DNA from: CBDCMJ01 sp965218875
GTDB taxonomy: Bacteria > Chloroflexota > Dehalococcoidia > Lucifugimonadales > UBA3495
Length of the DNA: 64,000 bases
Direction: 5' to 3'
NCBI GenBank assembly: GCA_965218875.1
Contig: CBDCMJ010000008.1
Location: forward strand, 1-64,000
The position numbers and the translations under genes were made by a program. This document shows positions 7,308-16,007 of the stretch, in pieces (position 1 is the first letter of the stretch; every line of letters begins with the position of its first letter). Under the pieces are notes generated by a model that was given only the letters and a program-made list of their open reading frames with translations, was not told the origin of the DNA and made no database searches.

Positions 7308-9587
7308 CTAGTGCCTGGGGCCGGGCCGCCACTCGATGACCTCGGTCTCCTCGGGGGTGGCCTCGATGCGCACCGGAAAGCGGTTGCCTCTTGCCAGGAG
7401 CAGCCCGTCGCCCCGGGGACAGGACAGGAGCCAGCGTTGCAGCTCCACCGGCAGGTCGAAGGCTTCGCCCACGGTGCTTATCGCCGCCGCGTCCTGTTGC
7501 AACAGCAGCTTGAAGGCGGCGTTCTGCAAGAGCGCCCTGCCGGAGTGGCCGGTGATGGCGCGGGAGGAGTCCTCGCTGAGCAGGTCCTGCACGTCCTGGG
7601 TGATGAACTGCAACCCCAAGCGGTGCTTGCGGGCGCGCTTGGCCATCGAGACCATGAAGGCGGCACCCGGAGGGTGCCGCATGATGCTCCAAACCTCGTC
7701 CACCACCAGCAGCCGGGGCCGGGGGTACTGGGCGGCCGCGGCCCACACCGTCTCGGTGCAGACCATCGCCGCTGCTGGTCTTAGCTCCGGCTCCAGCAGG
7801 TGCAGGTCGAAGACGGTGACCAGGGCCTCGTGGGTCAGCAGGTCGTCGCCCTCGTCGGACAGCAGATGCCGCAGGCTGCCGGTGGCGAAGGGGCGCAGCA
7901 GGTGGGCTATAGCCCGCCCCGAACTGGATTCGGGGTCGCCACCGCCCTCCTGCTCCAGGTAGGCGTAGAAATCGCGGAAGCCGGTGCGCTCCCTATGCTC
8001 GGCGTAGTAGCCGGCCAGGGCGTGGTCCAGGGAAGACCGCCGCTCGGCGCTGAGCCGCTCCCCCACCATCACCTCGATCAACCTGCGCAGGCTGCCGATG
8101 CGCTGCAAGAGTTCTTCCGAGTCGCCCCGGTCTATCACAAAGGGGTTCATGCCCTGGCCCGCGATTCCAGGAGACAGCACCCGCCCACCGGCGGCGCGGG
8201 CCATGTCGGCGTACTCGCCCTCCGGGTCGATGACGTAGGCCCTGACGCCTCTACACACTCCGCGCAGCACTCCCAGCTTGGTGGCGAAGGACTTGCCCGA
8301 ACCGGAGCGGGCCAGGACGGCGGTGTTGGCATTGAGATGCGTTCCGTCGAAGGGGTCGTAGACGATGGGGGCGCAGGCCCGCAGGTCGATGCCGTAGAGG
8401 GTGCCGCTGCGGGTGTCCAGGTCCGGCGGCGAGAAGGGGAACAGCCTTGCCAGGGAAGAGGTGTCCAAAGTCCGCCACACGGCAACGGCGTTCAGGGCCA
8501 GGGGCAGGGTGGACAGCAGTCCCTCCCTTTGACGGAAGGCCAGGTTGTCCAGCTTGCCCAAAGTCGCGGCGAAGTGGGCGCGGGCCTTTTGCGTCAACTC
8601 CTTCAGAGTGTCGGCGTTGTCAGCGTGGAGGGTCACGGACAGGGAGGCGTGGAACAGCCTTTCCCTGCCCCGCTGCACCTCGTCCCGGAGACGGGACACG
8701 TCCTCCAGGGCGATCTCCGCCTCCGGCGACAGGCTGCGGCCCCGGTTGAGGGACAGCGATTGGGCCGACTCGAAGCGGACCTTCTGCCACTCCAGGGTGC
8801 GGGCCGCCTGGTCCGAGGGGATTGCGTCAAGGTGGACGGAAAGGTCCATGGGCGCTCCGGCGGCCATCAGGCCTTGGAGGAATCCTGGGGCCAATGACCT
8901 GGGCCACTTGCCCAGGTGCAGGGAACGGGTCAAATGGCCGCCGGTCCGGATGTCCCGCCGGTTGACCTCGACGGAAAGCTCTTCCTCCTCATCGCGGTCG
9001 TTGGGGGAGCCGCCCAGGGCCGAGGCCAGCAGCAACAGCCGCAGGGCTTGGCCCGACAGGGGGAAGACCCCCAGGCCGGCGCGGGACAGCAGGCCCCGCA
9101 GTTCGTCGGCGCGGGCGTGTTCGCAGACGGCGTAGAAGCGCCGGTCCAGGATGCCCTCGCGGGATTCCAGGCCGGTCAGCAGCTGTCCCAGGGAGTCGGC
9201 GGCCTCGCGGGTCTGCTGCGGCAGGTCCTCGGGCTGGGCCTCGGCCAGGTTGCTCCTCAGCTCCTCCAGCACCGGCGGGTGCTGGCGCACCAGCAGCTGC
9301 ACCGGGAAGTCCAGGGCGTTCAGGGACCCGGCGAAGGCGCCCAGCTTGGGTTCGTCCAGCTCCAGCCCCATCACCTCCATTACCGCCAGCTTCACCCCGT
9401 CCAGCCGCACGGGGCCGTCGTCCTCCAGGTGGGACAGCATGTAGAACAGGGACAGGGGCGGCGGCGGCTTGGGTTCCGCCGCCTCGTTGGTTTCGATCTC
9501 GTTGTTGTTGATGTCTTCGGAGCCGGCAGATTTTTCACACCTGCCGCGTCCGGTCAGTTTTTTGATGTTGGGCAGCGTTGCTTTCAT
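7308..9587 (-). CDS. virB4: VirB4-family type IV secretion ATPase
   Basis: A 759-residue cytoplasmic or membrane-associated ATPase that powers pilus assembly and DNA transfer. The N-terminal 400 residues are the VirB4 core region. Walker A is ARSGSGKSF (about 426-434), followed by YVIDPEGEY and then the Walker B region LLVVDEVWSIM near residue 640. The C-terminal ITQDVQDLL motif is typical of VirB4/TraC proteins. ATG 9587 is preceded by AAGGAGATGAACG. The first 45 residues are low-complexity (Asn/Glu/Pro) and may be a tether. It lies between a pilin-like gene and the coupling ATPase, the usual order in Gram-positive-type conjugation operons. Confidence 0.93.
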   Translation of the reverse strand: MKATLPNIKKLTGRGRCEKSAGSEDINNNEIETNEAAEPKPPPPLSLFYMLSHLEDDGPVRLDGVKLAVMEVMGLELDEPKLGAFAGSLNALDFPVQLLVRQHPPVLEELRSNLAEAQPEDLPQQTREAADSLGQLLTGLESREGILDRRFYAVCEHARADELRGLLSRAGLGVFPLSGQALRLLLLASALGGSPNDRDEEEELSVEVNRRDIRTGGHLTRSLHLGKWPRSLAPGFLQGLMAAGAPMDLSVHLDAIPSDQAARTLEWQKVRFESAQSLSLNRGRSLSPEAEIALEDVSRLRDEVQRGRERLFHASLSVTLHADNADTLKELTQKARAHFAATLGKLDNLAFRQREGLLSTLPLALNAVAVWRTLDTSSLARLFPFSPPDLDTRSGTLYGIDLRACAPIVYDPFDGTHLNANTAVLARSGSGKSFATKLGVLRGVCRGVRAYVIDPEGEYADMARAAGGRVLSPGIAGQGMNPFVIDRGDSEELLQRIGSLRRLIEVMVGERLSAERRSSLDHALAGYYAEHRERTGFRDFYAYLEQEGGGDPESSSGRAIAHLLRPFATGSLRHLLSDEGDDLLTHEALVTVFDLHLLEPELRPAAAMVCTETVWAAAAQYPRPRLLVVDEVWSIMRHPPGAAFMVSMAKRARKHRLGLQFITQDVQDLLSEDSSRAITGHSGRALLQNAAFKLLLQQDAAAISTVGEAFDLPVELQRWLLSCPRGDGLLLARGNRFPVRIEATPEETEVIEWRPGPRH

Positions 9588-9607
9588 CGTTCATCTCCTT
9601 TCTGGTT

Positions 9608-9955
9608 CTATGGGATGGGCAGGATCGGACCGAGCCTGCTGTTCAATGCGAGGGCGATGGCCTTGGCCAGCAGCAGCACCACCAGGCCGACGACGGCCAT
9701 GATCACCGCGTTCCTGGCCTTGCCCCGTCCCGACCCCTCTCCTTCGGCGCCCTCGGCCATCAGTACGAACCCCGCCCAGACGATGGCGAAGAAGCAGAGG
9801 CCCACCCCGGCGTAGGCCATGCCCGTCAGCACGGCGTCGAAGGCTTCGAGCATCTTTGCCCTCTCGTCCGGCGCGGCGGCGGCCACGGAGGCCAGCGCCG
9901 CACCGGTGGCGAGCAGGATTGTTGCCACGCGCCCTACCAAGGCCAGCTCCACCAA
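9608..9955 (-). CDS. Two-TM pilin-like (TrbC/VirB2-type) membrane protein
   Basis: A 115-residue protein with an Ala-rich hydrophobic N-terminus (LVGRVATILLATGAALASVA), a second helix near 48-67 (AYAGVGLCFFAIVWAGFVLM), a short charged loop (EGEGSGRGKARN) and a third hydrophobic segment. The small size, the two conserved hydrophobic helices with a basic loop between them, and its place directly upstream of virB4 fit the TrbC/VirB2 pilin class. The alternative is a VirB3-like accessory. Its start overlaps the end of the PrgI-like gene by 22 bp, suggesting coupled translation. Confidence 0.7.
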   Translation of the reverse strand: MVELALVGRVATILLATGAALASVAAAAPDERAKMLEAFDAVLTGMAYAGVGLCFFAIVWAGFVLMAEGAEGEGSGRGKARNAVIMAVVGLVVLLLAKAIALALNSRLGPILPIP

Positions 9956-11535
9956 CTGGAGTCGCCCACCGGGGTCTGCTCCGCCCTCGGTGGTGGCGGC
10001 GTGGGCGGAGGAACGTGCAGTGGCTGGTAGGGGTCATCGGCCCCCACGCCCAGGGCAGTGGCCAGGGGCGCCGTCTCCGGCCGGGTGCGGGTAACGGGAG
10101 CGGGCTGGGTCTCGACAGCCCGTACGTGCTCCGAGTGGTAGACGTAAATCCGCACCGTCTTGGTCGTCGAGCTCTCGCCGCAGCGGCAGGTCACCCTTCG
10201 GGTGTACACGTCGGTCCGGGCCGGGTGGTGGGTGGTCTGGAGCATCGGCGGCAGCGGCACGTTCAGCGTCGCCGTGAGGTCCGCCGTGATTTCCACTTCG
10301 TGAGTCGCCTTGCTGCTGCCGATGGGCAGCCGGAAGCGGGTCTGGCCGTTTGGCACAAATGACGCGCTGGCCCGGTGGCTTCCGGCGGTTACGTTGACCC
10401 TTCCCGCGATGCGGGTGACGGTGGCGTCCAAAAGCGCAGGGACCGTCTGGCTGAAGTGGCCGCCGTACACCGGCAGGGCCACCTCCTGGCGGGTCTCCGC
10501 GATGCACTCGGAGGCGATGACGCCGCTGATTGATCCGGGCGTCCACTCCAGGGAGGTCAGCTCCAGGTCGCACAGGCCGCCGTCGGCCTGGGGCAGGGGG
10601 TAGGGTATCTGGCCGCTCTTCAGGGTCACCGCTCCCGACCTCCCCAGTGCGTCCACCCAGGAGAAGGTGAAGGAGGGCGACGGGCCGTTCAGGGTCAGGT
10701 TGTAGCTCCTGCTCTGACCCGCCGTCAGGCTGGTGTTGGCCCCCATGCGCAGGGTCCTGCCCTCCCTGCCGCCGAAGACCCGCACCTTCAGGTCCAGGTC
10801 GTGGGCCGCCCGCAGGGTCACGGCGGCGGTGTCGCCGGAGACGGCCAGCCGCTCCACGTAGATGCGGCGTCCCGGCACCGGGTCCGGCGGCACGAAGTAG
10901 ATCTCGTCCAGCCGCCAGCCCTGGTCGTCGTCGGGGTCGTCGGCCAGGGCGGTGGTGGGGGGCAGCACCACCACCGCCAGCAGCCCCAGGGCCGCCACCG
11001 CCAGGAGGCGGTTCCAGGGTTTCTTGCCCTTGGATTCATGCTGGTTGGGGTTGAGGCCGTTGCCGCCGTTGCCGCCGCTCCGGTTGCGGCGCTTGCCGAA
11101 CCAGCTGTGGGGCCGGAAGGGGGCACGCCCCTTTTTGTGCGCCGCCTTCACCGCTTTGCCCAGGCCGCCGGCCGCTTTCTTCGCCAGCAGGCGCAGCGGG
11201 TCGGGCCTGGCCTCCGCCGGCATCGGTGGCTCGCTCAGGGCGAGTTGGGCGGGGGACCCGGCGTAGCGCCTGGCCCCCAGGTTGAACTTGAGGAGGTCGG
11301 CGGCCACCAGGGGCAGCCCCCGGCCTCCCACCTTACCCACGGTCAGGGCGATTCCCACGATGCCCAGGACTATGGCGAGGCCCAACCGCACTTCCACCGG
11401 ACCGAAGGGGGCGTAGCGGTAGGCGCCGTAGGCCAGGGCGCACACCGCCACCACCGCCATGATCTGGGGGAAGGTGAACCACAGCAGCACCTTGTCCTCG
11501 GCCTGCACGTGGGTGGGGACTTCATGCTCTCTCAT
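9934..11535 (-). CDS. PrgI-like membrane domain fused to a secreted domain
   Basis: A 533-residue protein. Residues 1-85 look like the PrgI family of conjugation proteins (REHEVPTHVQAEDKVLLWFT followed by two membrane helices). A basic, Gly/Asn-rich linker follows (about 120-165, KKRGRAP..GKRRNRSGGN). Then a third hydrophobic segment (RLLAVAALGLLAVVVLPPTT) resembles a signal-anchor, and after it come about 340 residues of predicted beta-rich extracellular sequence ending in a Pro-rich tail. I chose ATG 11535 over the longer frame because GGAGGGACGAA precedes it. Two CxCG cysteines (TCRCG) near the C-terminus could bind metal. The fusion suggests a channel part that displays an outer domain. 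Confidence 0.75.
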   Translation of the reverse strand: MREHEVPTHVQAEDKVLLWFTFPQIMAVVAVCALAYGAYRYAPFGPVEVRLGLAIVLGIVGIALTVGKVGGRGLPLVAADLLKFNLGARRYAGSPAQLALSEPPMPAEARPDPLRLLAKKAAGGLGKAVKAAHKKGRAPFRPHSWFGKRRNRSGGNGGNGLNPNQHESKGKKPWNRLLAVAALGLLAVVVLPPTTALADDPDDDQGWRLDEIYFVPPDPVPGRRIYVERLAVSGDTAAVTLRAAHDLDLKVRVFGGREGRTLRMGANTSLTAGQSRSYNLTLNGPSPSFTFSWVDALGRSGAVTLKSGQIPYPLPQADGGLCDLELTSLEWTPGSISGVIASECIAETRQEVALPVYGGHFSQTVPALLDATVTRIAGRVNVTAGSHRASASFVPNGQTRFRLPIGSSKATHEVEITADLTATLNVPLPPMLQTTHHPARTDVYTRRVTCRCGESSTTKTVRIYVYHSEHVRAVETQPAPVTRTRPETAPLATALGVGADDPYQPLHVPPPTPPPPRAEQTPVGDSSWWSWPW

Positions 11536-11545
11536 TTCGTCCCTC

Positions 11546-14244
11546 CTAACTGTCGCTGCCGGCATCGCCGCCGGTGGGGTCGGGCACGGTGGGGTCCACC
11601 GGGTTGCCGACGACGGCGTTCATCACCAGCTCCACCACGCCGTAGGCCACCAACGCCAGCACGATTCCGGCCAGGGCGGTCATCATGGCTGCCTTGCCCC
11701 GCTCCATCTGGTTGGGCGCGCCGCTGGCGGTGAGGTACATGTAGGCGCCGTGTAGGGTAGGCCGCCGGCGAGTTACCCCGCATTGGCGGAGCACTTTTCC
11801 GTCGGCCCCCCTCCGAACCGGACGTGCGGCTTTCACCGCATCCGGCTCTCCAGTGGTTTATGTCTGCGATTGCGGATTGCCTCGCCCGTGGTGGATGTTC
11901 ATGTGACACGTCCGGCAGACCACGAGGGTCTTGCGTTGCCGCGCCGCCATAAGTTGTACCCACTGGGGCTTTTCCCGTTGGCCTTTCACGTTCAGGTCGC
12001 GCAGGGCGCGGATGTGGTGGACTTCTACGTCCACCGTTGAGCCGCACATCTCGCATTCGTCCGCCAGGAGCCGTTTGATAAGCTCGGTGCGGTCAGTCCT
12101 GTACCGTTGAGGCTGTTGGTCTACGAGGACAGCCTGCCGTTGCCGTTTCAGGGGTATGCCACCGAAGTACGCCACTAGAGGGCGTTTGCCGTTGTCCCGC
12201 TGCTTTACAACCTTGAGGCAGACACGCGGCCCGTGCTCGGTTTCAACGATGCCCTTGTAGAGACGGCGCATCTTCCGTGCGGTGGACTTGTGCTTTGCCG
12301 CCAGGCTTCTTGCCAGCGACATCTCCATGACCGTTCGCAGTCGCCCGAAATGAGAGACGTTGGAGGCCAAGAGGTAGTACTGGACGACGCCCCGGAACTC
12401 CGCTTGATACCGGCTGACGATGGTGTAATCATCATCGGCCAGCAGTTCGTTGCGGTGCGCCGGTTTGCCGTTGCGCATGTAGGCTCGGCAATGTTGGTCG
12501 ATGACTTCGGCGGGAACCCGCAACCCGATTCGACCATTGACCTTGCGTTGACCACGGTGGTCGTGCTGATCATTGGCCTGCTGGTTCACAAGTTCGTAGC
12601 CGAGAAACCGCGCCGCCTGGCTGGTGGCGTGGGTTATCAGGGTCTTTTCCTGGGATAGCTCCAGCTTGAGCGAGTCGCGCAGGAACGTCTCCAGGGACTC
12701 TTTCACCTGTTGGGCTTCGGCTCTTGGCCCGATAAAGCCCAGCACGAAGTCGTCCGCGTAGCGCACGTATCGAAGCCGCCGGTAGTCTGGGTCGTGGGGG
12801 TCGCCCGACGGCAGTTGTTGCATCTGCTTCCGCAGTTCCACCGCCAAGCTGTGGTGCCCCACGTTCCGGTGATAGACCATACGGCTCCTCAAGCGTATGT
12901 ACTCGCGGTTGTCTCTCCGGTCTGTGCCTCGGGTGTTTGCTGGTATCAGCACGTTCTCGACGTACTTGTCCAACCGGTCTAGGTAGATGTTGGAGAGGAT
13001 GGGGCTGACCACACCCCCTTGCGGCGTACCGCTCAGGGTGCGGCCGTATTTCCAATCCTCCACGTAGCCCGCTTTCAGTAGGTACTTGAGCAGGCGCAGG
13101 AATCGGTTGTCGTGGAGCTTCTCGCCGAGCACTGACAGCAAGACCTCGTGGTCGATGTTGTCGAAGCACCCTTTGATGTCGCCCTCGACGAACCATCGGA
13201 CACCGGTCCAGTGGTCAACCACGTTGCTCAAGGCAGTATGGCAACCCCGTCCGGGCCGGAAGCCGTGGGAGCGGTCGGAAAACTGCGGCTCGTAGTAGGC
13301 TTCCAGAATCATCCGGATGACCTCTTGCAGCAGCTTGTCCGTCCACGTTGGTATGCCCAGAGGACGGGTTCCCCCCTTTGGCTTGGGAAGGTTGACCCGT
13401 CGCACCGGCGTCCATCGGAACCTTTCGTAACGCAGTGCGTCAATCAGGTCGTCGATTTTCGCCAGGGACATTCCATCCACGGTGTCTGCGGTGGTTCCCC
13501 TGGTCATCGCCCCCTGGTTTGAGTAGAGACGACCGTAGGCCCGCAGGTACAGGTTCCGGTTGTAAAGCAGCCGATAGATGTTCTCCAGCGGCAATCCTCG
13601 TTCTCCGCGTTCACGTAAGACGTTCAGTACAGTTTCGGCCTCTTGCATTGTGCAAACCTCCCTGTCGTATTCCGTCAGAACCACCTGTCCTCCTTCGCCA
13701 TGTGCCGGGCTTTCCCCGGCTCGGACTACTACGAGGACTCCGTTGCCATAGGGGTCGCCCCCCGTAGGCAATCCCGCGTTCCGTTGACATAGGACGTGAT
13801 AGCGCGACTTAGGTGCCCCGTTCGTTCCCTTGAATGACCGCATCGGTCATCGTTCACCCATCGGAGGTGCACTGGTCTCACCTACGGGCCAGTGCAATGG
13901 GTAGCGCCGGGTTGCAGGCGTTCTACCGGCGGGTGGCTACCAACACCAACTGGGAACTGGGGTTCAGGCAATCCAGCTTTCACCGTATCGCGCGGGCCTT
14001 GCGGAACCGGCCTTGTAACGCCTTCAGACCGTAGCCGCTTTGCCGACATGCTATTTTTCCCCTTCGGCTTTCGCCTCAAGGTGGGTCGGTTGGCCCAGGA
14101 ACTCCCTCCGAGTTCCTCCCGATTGAGCCGGGTAACCTATGCCACGTGACGCGGCGCACATATGAAGTAGCCCACGCCCACCACGCCCACCAGGCCCAGC
14201 AGGATGCCCACCAGGTTCGATATGGTCTGGGTCAGATCGTCCAT
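11546..14244 (-). CDS. Pilin-like protein gene split by a group II intron
   Basis: Exon 1 is 14160-14244 and exon 2 is 11546-11751. Spliced, they give 291 nt encoding 96 residues (MDDLTQTISNLVGILLG..., across the joint GYFI-YGAYMYL, then SGAPNQMERGKAAMM). The product has two hydrophobic helices separated by a basic loop and an acidic tail, as in VirB2/TrbC pilins. ATG 14244 has AGAGGAG upstream. Without splicing the first exon reads only seven codons into the intron (CAPRHVA) and stops. This gene is probably the major pilin and lies between the TrbL-like and PrgI-like genes. Function is by context and topology, not by a signature motif. Confidence 0.85.
11815..11848 (-). ncRNA. Group II intron domain V (catalytic hairpin)
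   Basis: A 34-nt hairpin beginning GAGCCGGATGCGG, closed by a GAAA tetraloop, with the returning strand ending CCGGTTC. It contains the AGC catalytic triad region and the expected two-base bulge position. It lies about 60 nt from the intron 3' end, as usual. Confidence 0.9.
11858..13648 (-). CDS. ltrA: Group II intron reverse transcriptase/maturase
   Basis: A 596-residue multifunctional intron protein for splicing and target-primed mobility. The reverse-transcriptase palm holds RPLGIPTW, FVEGDIKGCFDNIDH, GTPQGGVVSPIL and the active-site YADD (YVRYADDFVLGF). The thumb/maturase domain X follows (SRYQAEFRGVVQYY). The C-terminus is an HNH endonuclease with CEMCG, HHIRALRDL and CRTCHMNIHHGRG, so both zinc and catalytic residues are present. 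I chose ATG 13648 because GGGAGG lies 8 nt upstream. The longer open frame to 13843 is intron RNA sequence. The length is normal for LtrA-type proteins and no lesion is visible. Confidence 0.96.
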   Translation of the reverse strand: MQEAETVLNVLRERGERGLPLENIYRLLYNRNLYLRAYGRLYSNQGAMTRGTTADTVDGMSLAKIDDLIDALRYERFRWTPVRRVNLPKPKGGTRPLGIPTWTDKLLQEVIRMILEAYYEPQFSDRSHGFRPGRGCHTALSNVVDHWTGVRWFVEGDIKGCFDNIDHEVLLSVLGEKLHDNRFLRLLKYLLKAGYVEDWKYGRTLSGTPQGGVVSPILSNIYLDRLDKYVENVLIPANTRGTDRRDNREYIRLRSRMVYHRNVGHHSLAVELRKQMQQLPSGDPHDPDYRRLRYVRYADDFVLGFIGPRAEAQQVKESLETFLRDSLKLELSQEKTLITHATSQAARFLGYELVNQQANDQHDHRGQRKVNGRIGLRVPAEVIDQHCRAYMRNGKPAHRNELLADDDYTIVSRYQAEFRGVVQYYLLASNVSHFGRLRTVMEMSLARSLAAKHKSTARKMRRLYKGIVETEHGPRVCLKVVKQRDNGKRPLVAYFGGIPLKRQRQAVLVDQQPQRYRTDRTELIKRLLADECEMCGSTVDVEVHHIRALRDLNVKGQREKPQWVQLMAARQRKTLVVCRTCHMNIHHGRGNPQSQT

Positions 14245-14396
14245 ACAGTCGTTCTCCTCTCGCTTTGGATTGCTCGATATTTGAATTGCGTTGCTGCGGG
14301 TCAGTTCCAATCTGCTACTGGCACATGGCTCCACCTCCTGGGCGGTTCCGGCGGGACTCAAGTCCGCGCCGGTGGTTGTCGTCGTTCTGGTTGCCG

Positions 14397-15377
14397 CTAC
14401 GGCCCCTGGCTTCTGGGCGTGGGCCCGCTCTGGGCCGGGGCCGTGGAGCCCTGGGCCGCCGAGTTCACCGCTCCGGCGGCCGTGGTGGCGGCGGCTCTGG
14501 CCGCGCCGGTCGCCGCTGACGCGGCGGCCATACCCGCCGGTCCTCCGGCGGCTCCACCGGCCAACATCCCCAGGGCGCGGCCCGAACGCACCACCCCGCC
14601 GGGCAGGGACATCCCGAAGTAGAGGGTGTGCAGCCAGGCGTCGAAGGTACCGTGATGCCCCAGCATCGAGGGCACCCGTCCCGCCAGGTACATGAAGGCG
14701 ATGGCCATCAGCAGCTTCCACACCAGGTCCTCCGAGGGCTCGAAGGCGGCGATGGCCGCGAAGTCTTCCAGGAAGGCGAAGGCCAGGGCCACGGCGATGA
14801 GCTGAATTGCCTGCTGGAACACCGTGGTCATGAACAGCCGGAGCCAGTGCTTTCCCCAACCGGCGGTGTGGGGCAGAATCCACAGCCCCAGCGCAATCGG
14901 CGCCAGGCAGAGCAGGATGTCGATCAGGGCCAGGCGCAGGATCATCTGCACCAGCAGGTAGAGGACGAAGAAGCCGAAGACCAGGTAGAGCAGGGCGATG
15001 AACACCGCCAGCCCGGTGTTGGCGGTCTCGACGGCGGTCAGCAGCGGCTCCAGGGGCGCGCGCAGCAGGGCGCCGGGGGTTACGTTCAGGGAGACGGCGA
15101 TGAACTGGGAGACGGCGTGGGCCACGTCGATTACCAGGGCGCACCACCACAGCGAAGACGCTGCGGCGGTCAGTCCCAGCACCAGCCGGGGCACCATCTC
15201 CCGCCAGCCCGACTGGTGGCGGCCGAGGTGCTCCTGGACGATGAAGCTCAGGCCCATCCAGCCCAGGATCACCGCCAGGGCGCCGGAGGTGATGGCCCAG
15301 ACGACCATCCACGCCTGCTGGATGAAGGGATGCAGGTAGGTGAGTTCGGGGGGAGTGCCGGTGAGGATGTCCGTCAT
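14397..15377 (-). CDS. TrbL/VirB6-like polytopic channel protein
   Basis: A 326-residue inner-membrane protein with about six to seven hydrophobic helices between residues 20 and 255, including a very hydrophobic pair (FIALLYLVFGFFVLYLLVQMILRLALIDILLCLAPIA region). The tail is Gly/Ala-rich and soluble. The motif RLALIDILLCLAPIALGL followed by WGKHWLRLF resembles TrbL/VirB6 proteins, which form the inner-membrane part of the secretion channel. ATG 15377 has GGGAGGG upstream and starts 6 bp before the preceding stop is left behind. About 150 bp of apparently non-coding sequence separates it from the pilin gene. Confidence 0.8.
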   Translation of the reverse strand: MTDILTGTPPELTYLHPFIQQAWMVVWAITSGALAVILGWMGLSFIVQEHLGRHQSGWREMVPRLVLGLTAAASSLWWCALVIDVAHAVSQFIAVSLNVTPGALLRAPLEPLLTAVETANTGLAVFIALLYLVFGFFVLYLLVQMILRLALIDILLCLAPIALGLWILPHTAGWGKHWLRLFMTTVFQQAIQLIAVALAFAFLEDFAAIAAFEPSEDLVWKLLMAIAFMYLAGRVPSMLGHHGTFDAWLHTLYFGMSLPGGVVRSGRALGMLAGGAAGGPAGMAAASAATGAARAAATTAAGAVNSAAQGSTAPAQSGPTPRSQGP

Positions 15378-15383
15378 AGGTCC

Positions 15384-16007
15384 CTACCCTCCCCGGCACT
15401 CGTCGAGGTCGCTGGCCGACACCTTCTGCACCACCCCGCAGAGGGTCCCGTGGACTCCCTGGATCACCCACCGGGCGGCGGCCCGCGCCCACCGGTCCGG
15501 GTCCAACGCGCCCAGCACCCGGTCCCACAGCCCCCTGGGCTGGTGGACGGGAATCAGGGCGTGGAAGACGTGGTGGCCGCCGCCCCCGATGCGCGGGACG
15601 GCCAGCACCAGGAGGTATGCCTGCTCGGGGTGAAGTTCGGGCTGCTCGTCCAGGGCCGGGTACTCGAAGGTGTACTCCCAGCCCTCGGAGAGCTGCTTCT
15701 CGCCCCCCTGGACCCGGTAGGTGCTGATGAGCCAGGCGCCGGTGTCGGGGTGGCGGATGGCGTAGAAGAGGACGTCGGTCTGGCGGCTGAAGATGGGGCG
15801 GGCAACGAAGTCGCCCTCCTTCTTGCGCTCCACCATCTGCCGGTCGCGGTTGACCAGGGTGACGTTGTCGGTGTCCGGGGGCGGGGACTGGGCCAGGGCC
15901 ATGCCGCTCATGGGGATGGCCGTCAGCGCCGCTGCCAGCAGCGCCGCTGCCAGGAGAACCAGCCGCCGGGCGGGCCGGGGTTTCGATCTCTGCGTCAATT
16001 CATTCAC
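15384..16007 (-). CDS. Secreted protein, first gene of the transfer operon
   Basis: A 207-residue protein with a typical signal peptide (basic RSKPRPARR, hydrophobic LVLLAAALLAAALTAIP, cleavage after ALAQ near residue 40). The mature part has aromatic-rich beta-like segments (TDVLFYAIRHPDTGAWLISTY) and a C-terminal Cys pair. ATG 16007 has GAGGTGA just upstream. I do not recognise the family. Its leading position in a type IV secretion operon suggests an envelope component or surface adhesin for mating. It is transcribed from the regulatory region 16008-16402. Confidence 0.8.
   Translation of the reverse strand: MNELTQRSKPRPARRLVLLAAALLAAALTAIPMSGMALAQSPPPDTDNVTLVNRDRQMVERKKEGDFVARPIFSRQTDVLFYAIRHPDTGAWLISTYRVQGGEKQLSEGWEYTFEYPALDEQPELHPEQAYLLVLAVPRIGGGGHHVFHALIPVHQPRGLWDRVLGALDPDRWARAAARWVIQGVHGTLCGVVQKVSASDLDECRGG

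Larger units (their letters stand above)
11752..14159 (-). mobile_element. Group II intron, 2408 nt, in sense orientation
   Basis: The 5' end is GTGCG at 14159-14155. The 3' end is CTACCCTAC ending at 11752. A canonical domain V hairpin lies at 11815-11848 with a GAAA loop. An intact intron-encoded protein sits in domain IV. The boundaries were fixed by requiring an in-frame joint in the host pilin gene; the result restores a continuous 96-residue protein with no added or lost codons. The orientation matches the host transcript, so splicing can rescue expression. No frameshift or stop is seen in the intron ORF, unlike most other mobile DNA here, which suggests a recent arrival. Confidence 0.93.

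Noticed and set aside
5682..7784. 700-codon plus-strand open frame
   Set aside because: It lies antisense to the coupling ATPase and VirB4 genes, has a low-complexity Gly/Val/Gln/Asp composition caused by high GC, and has no ribosome site.
13834..14149. Short open frames in the 5' part of the group II intron
   Set aside because: They fall within the structured domains I-III of the intron RNA and have no coding features.
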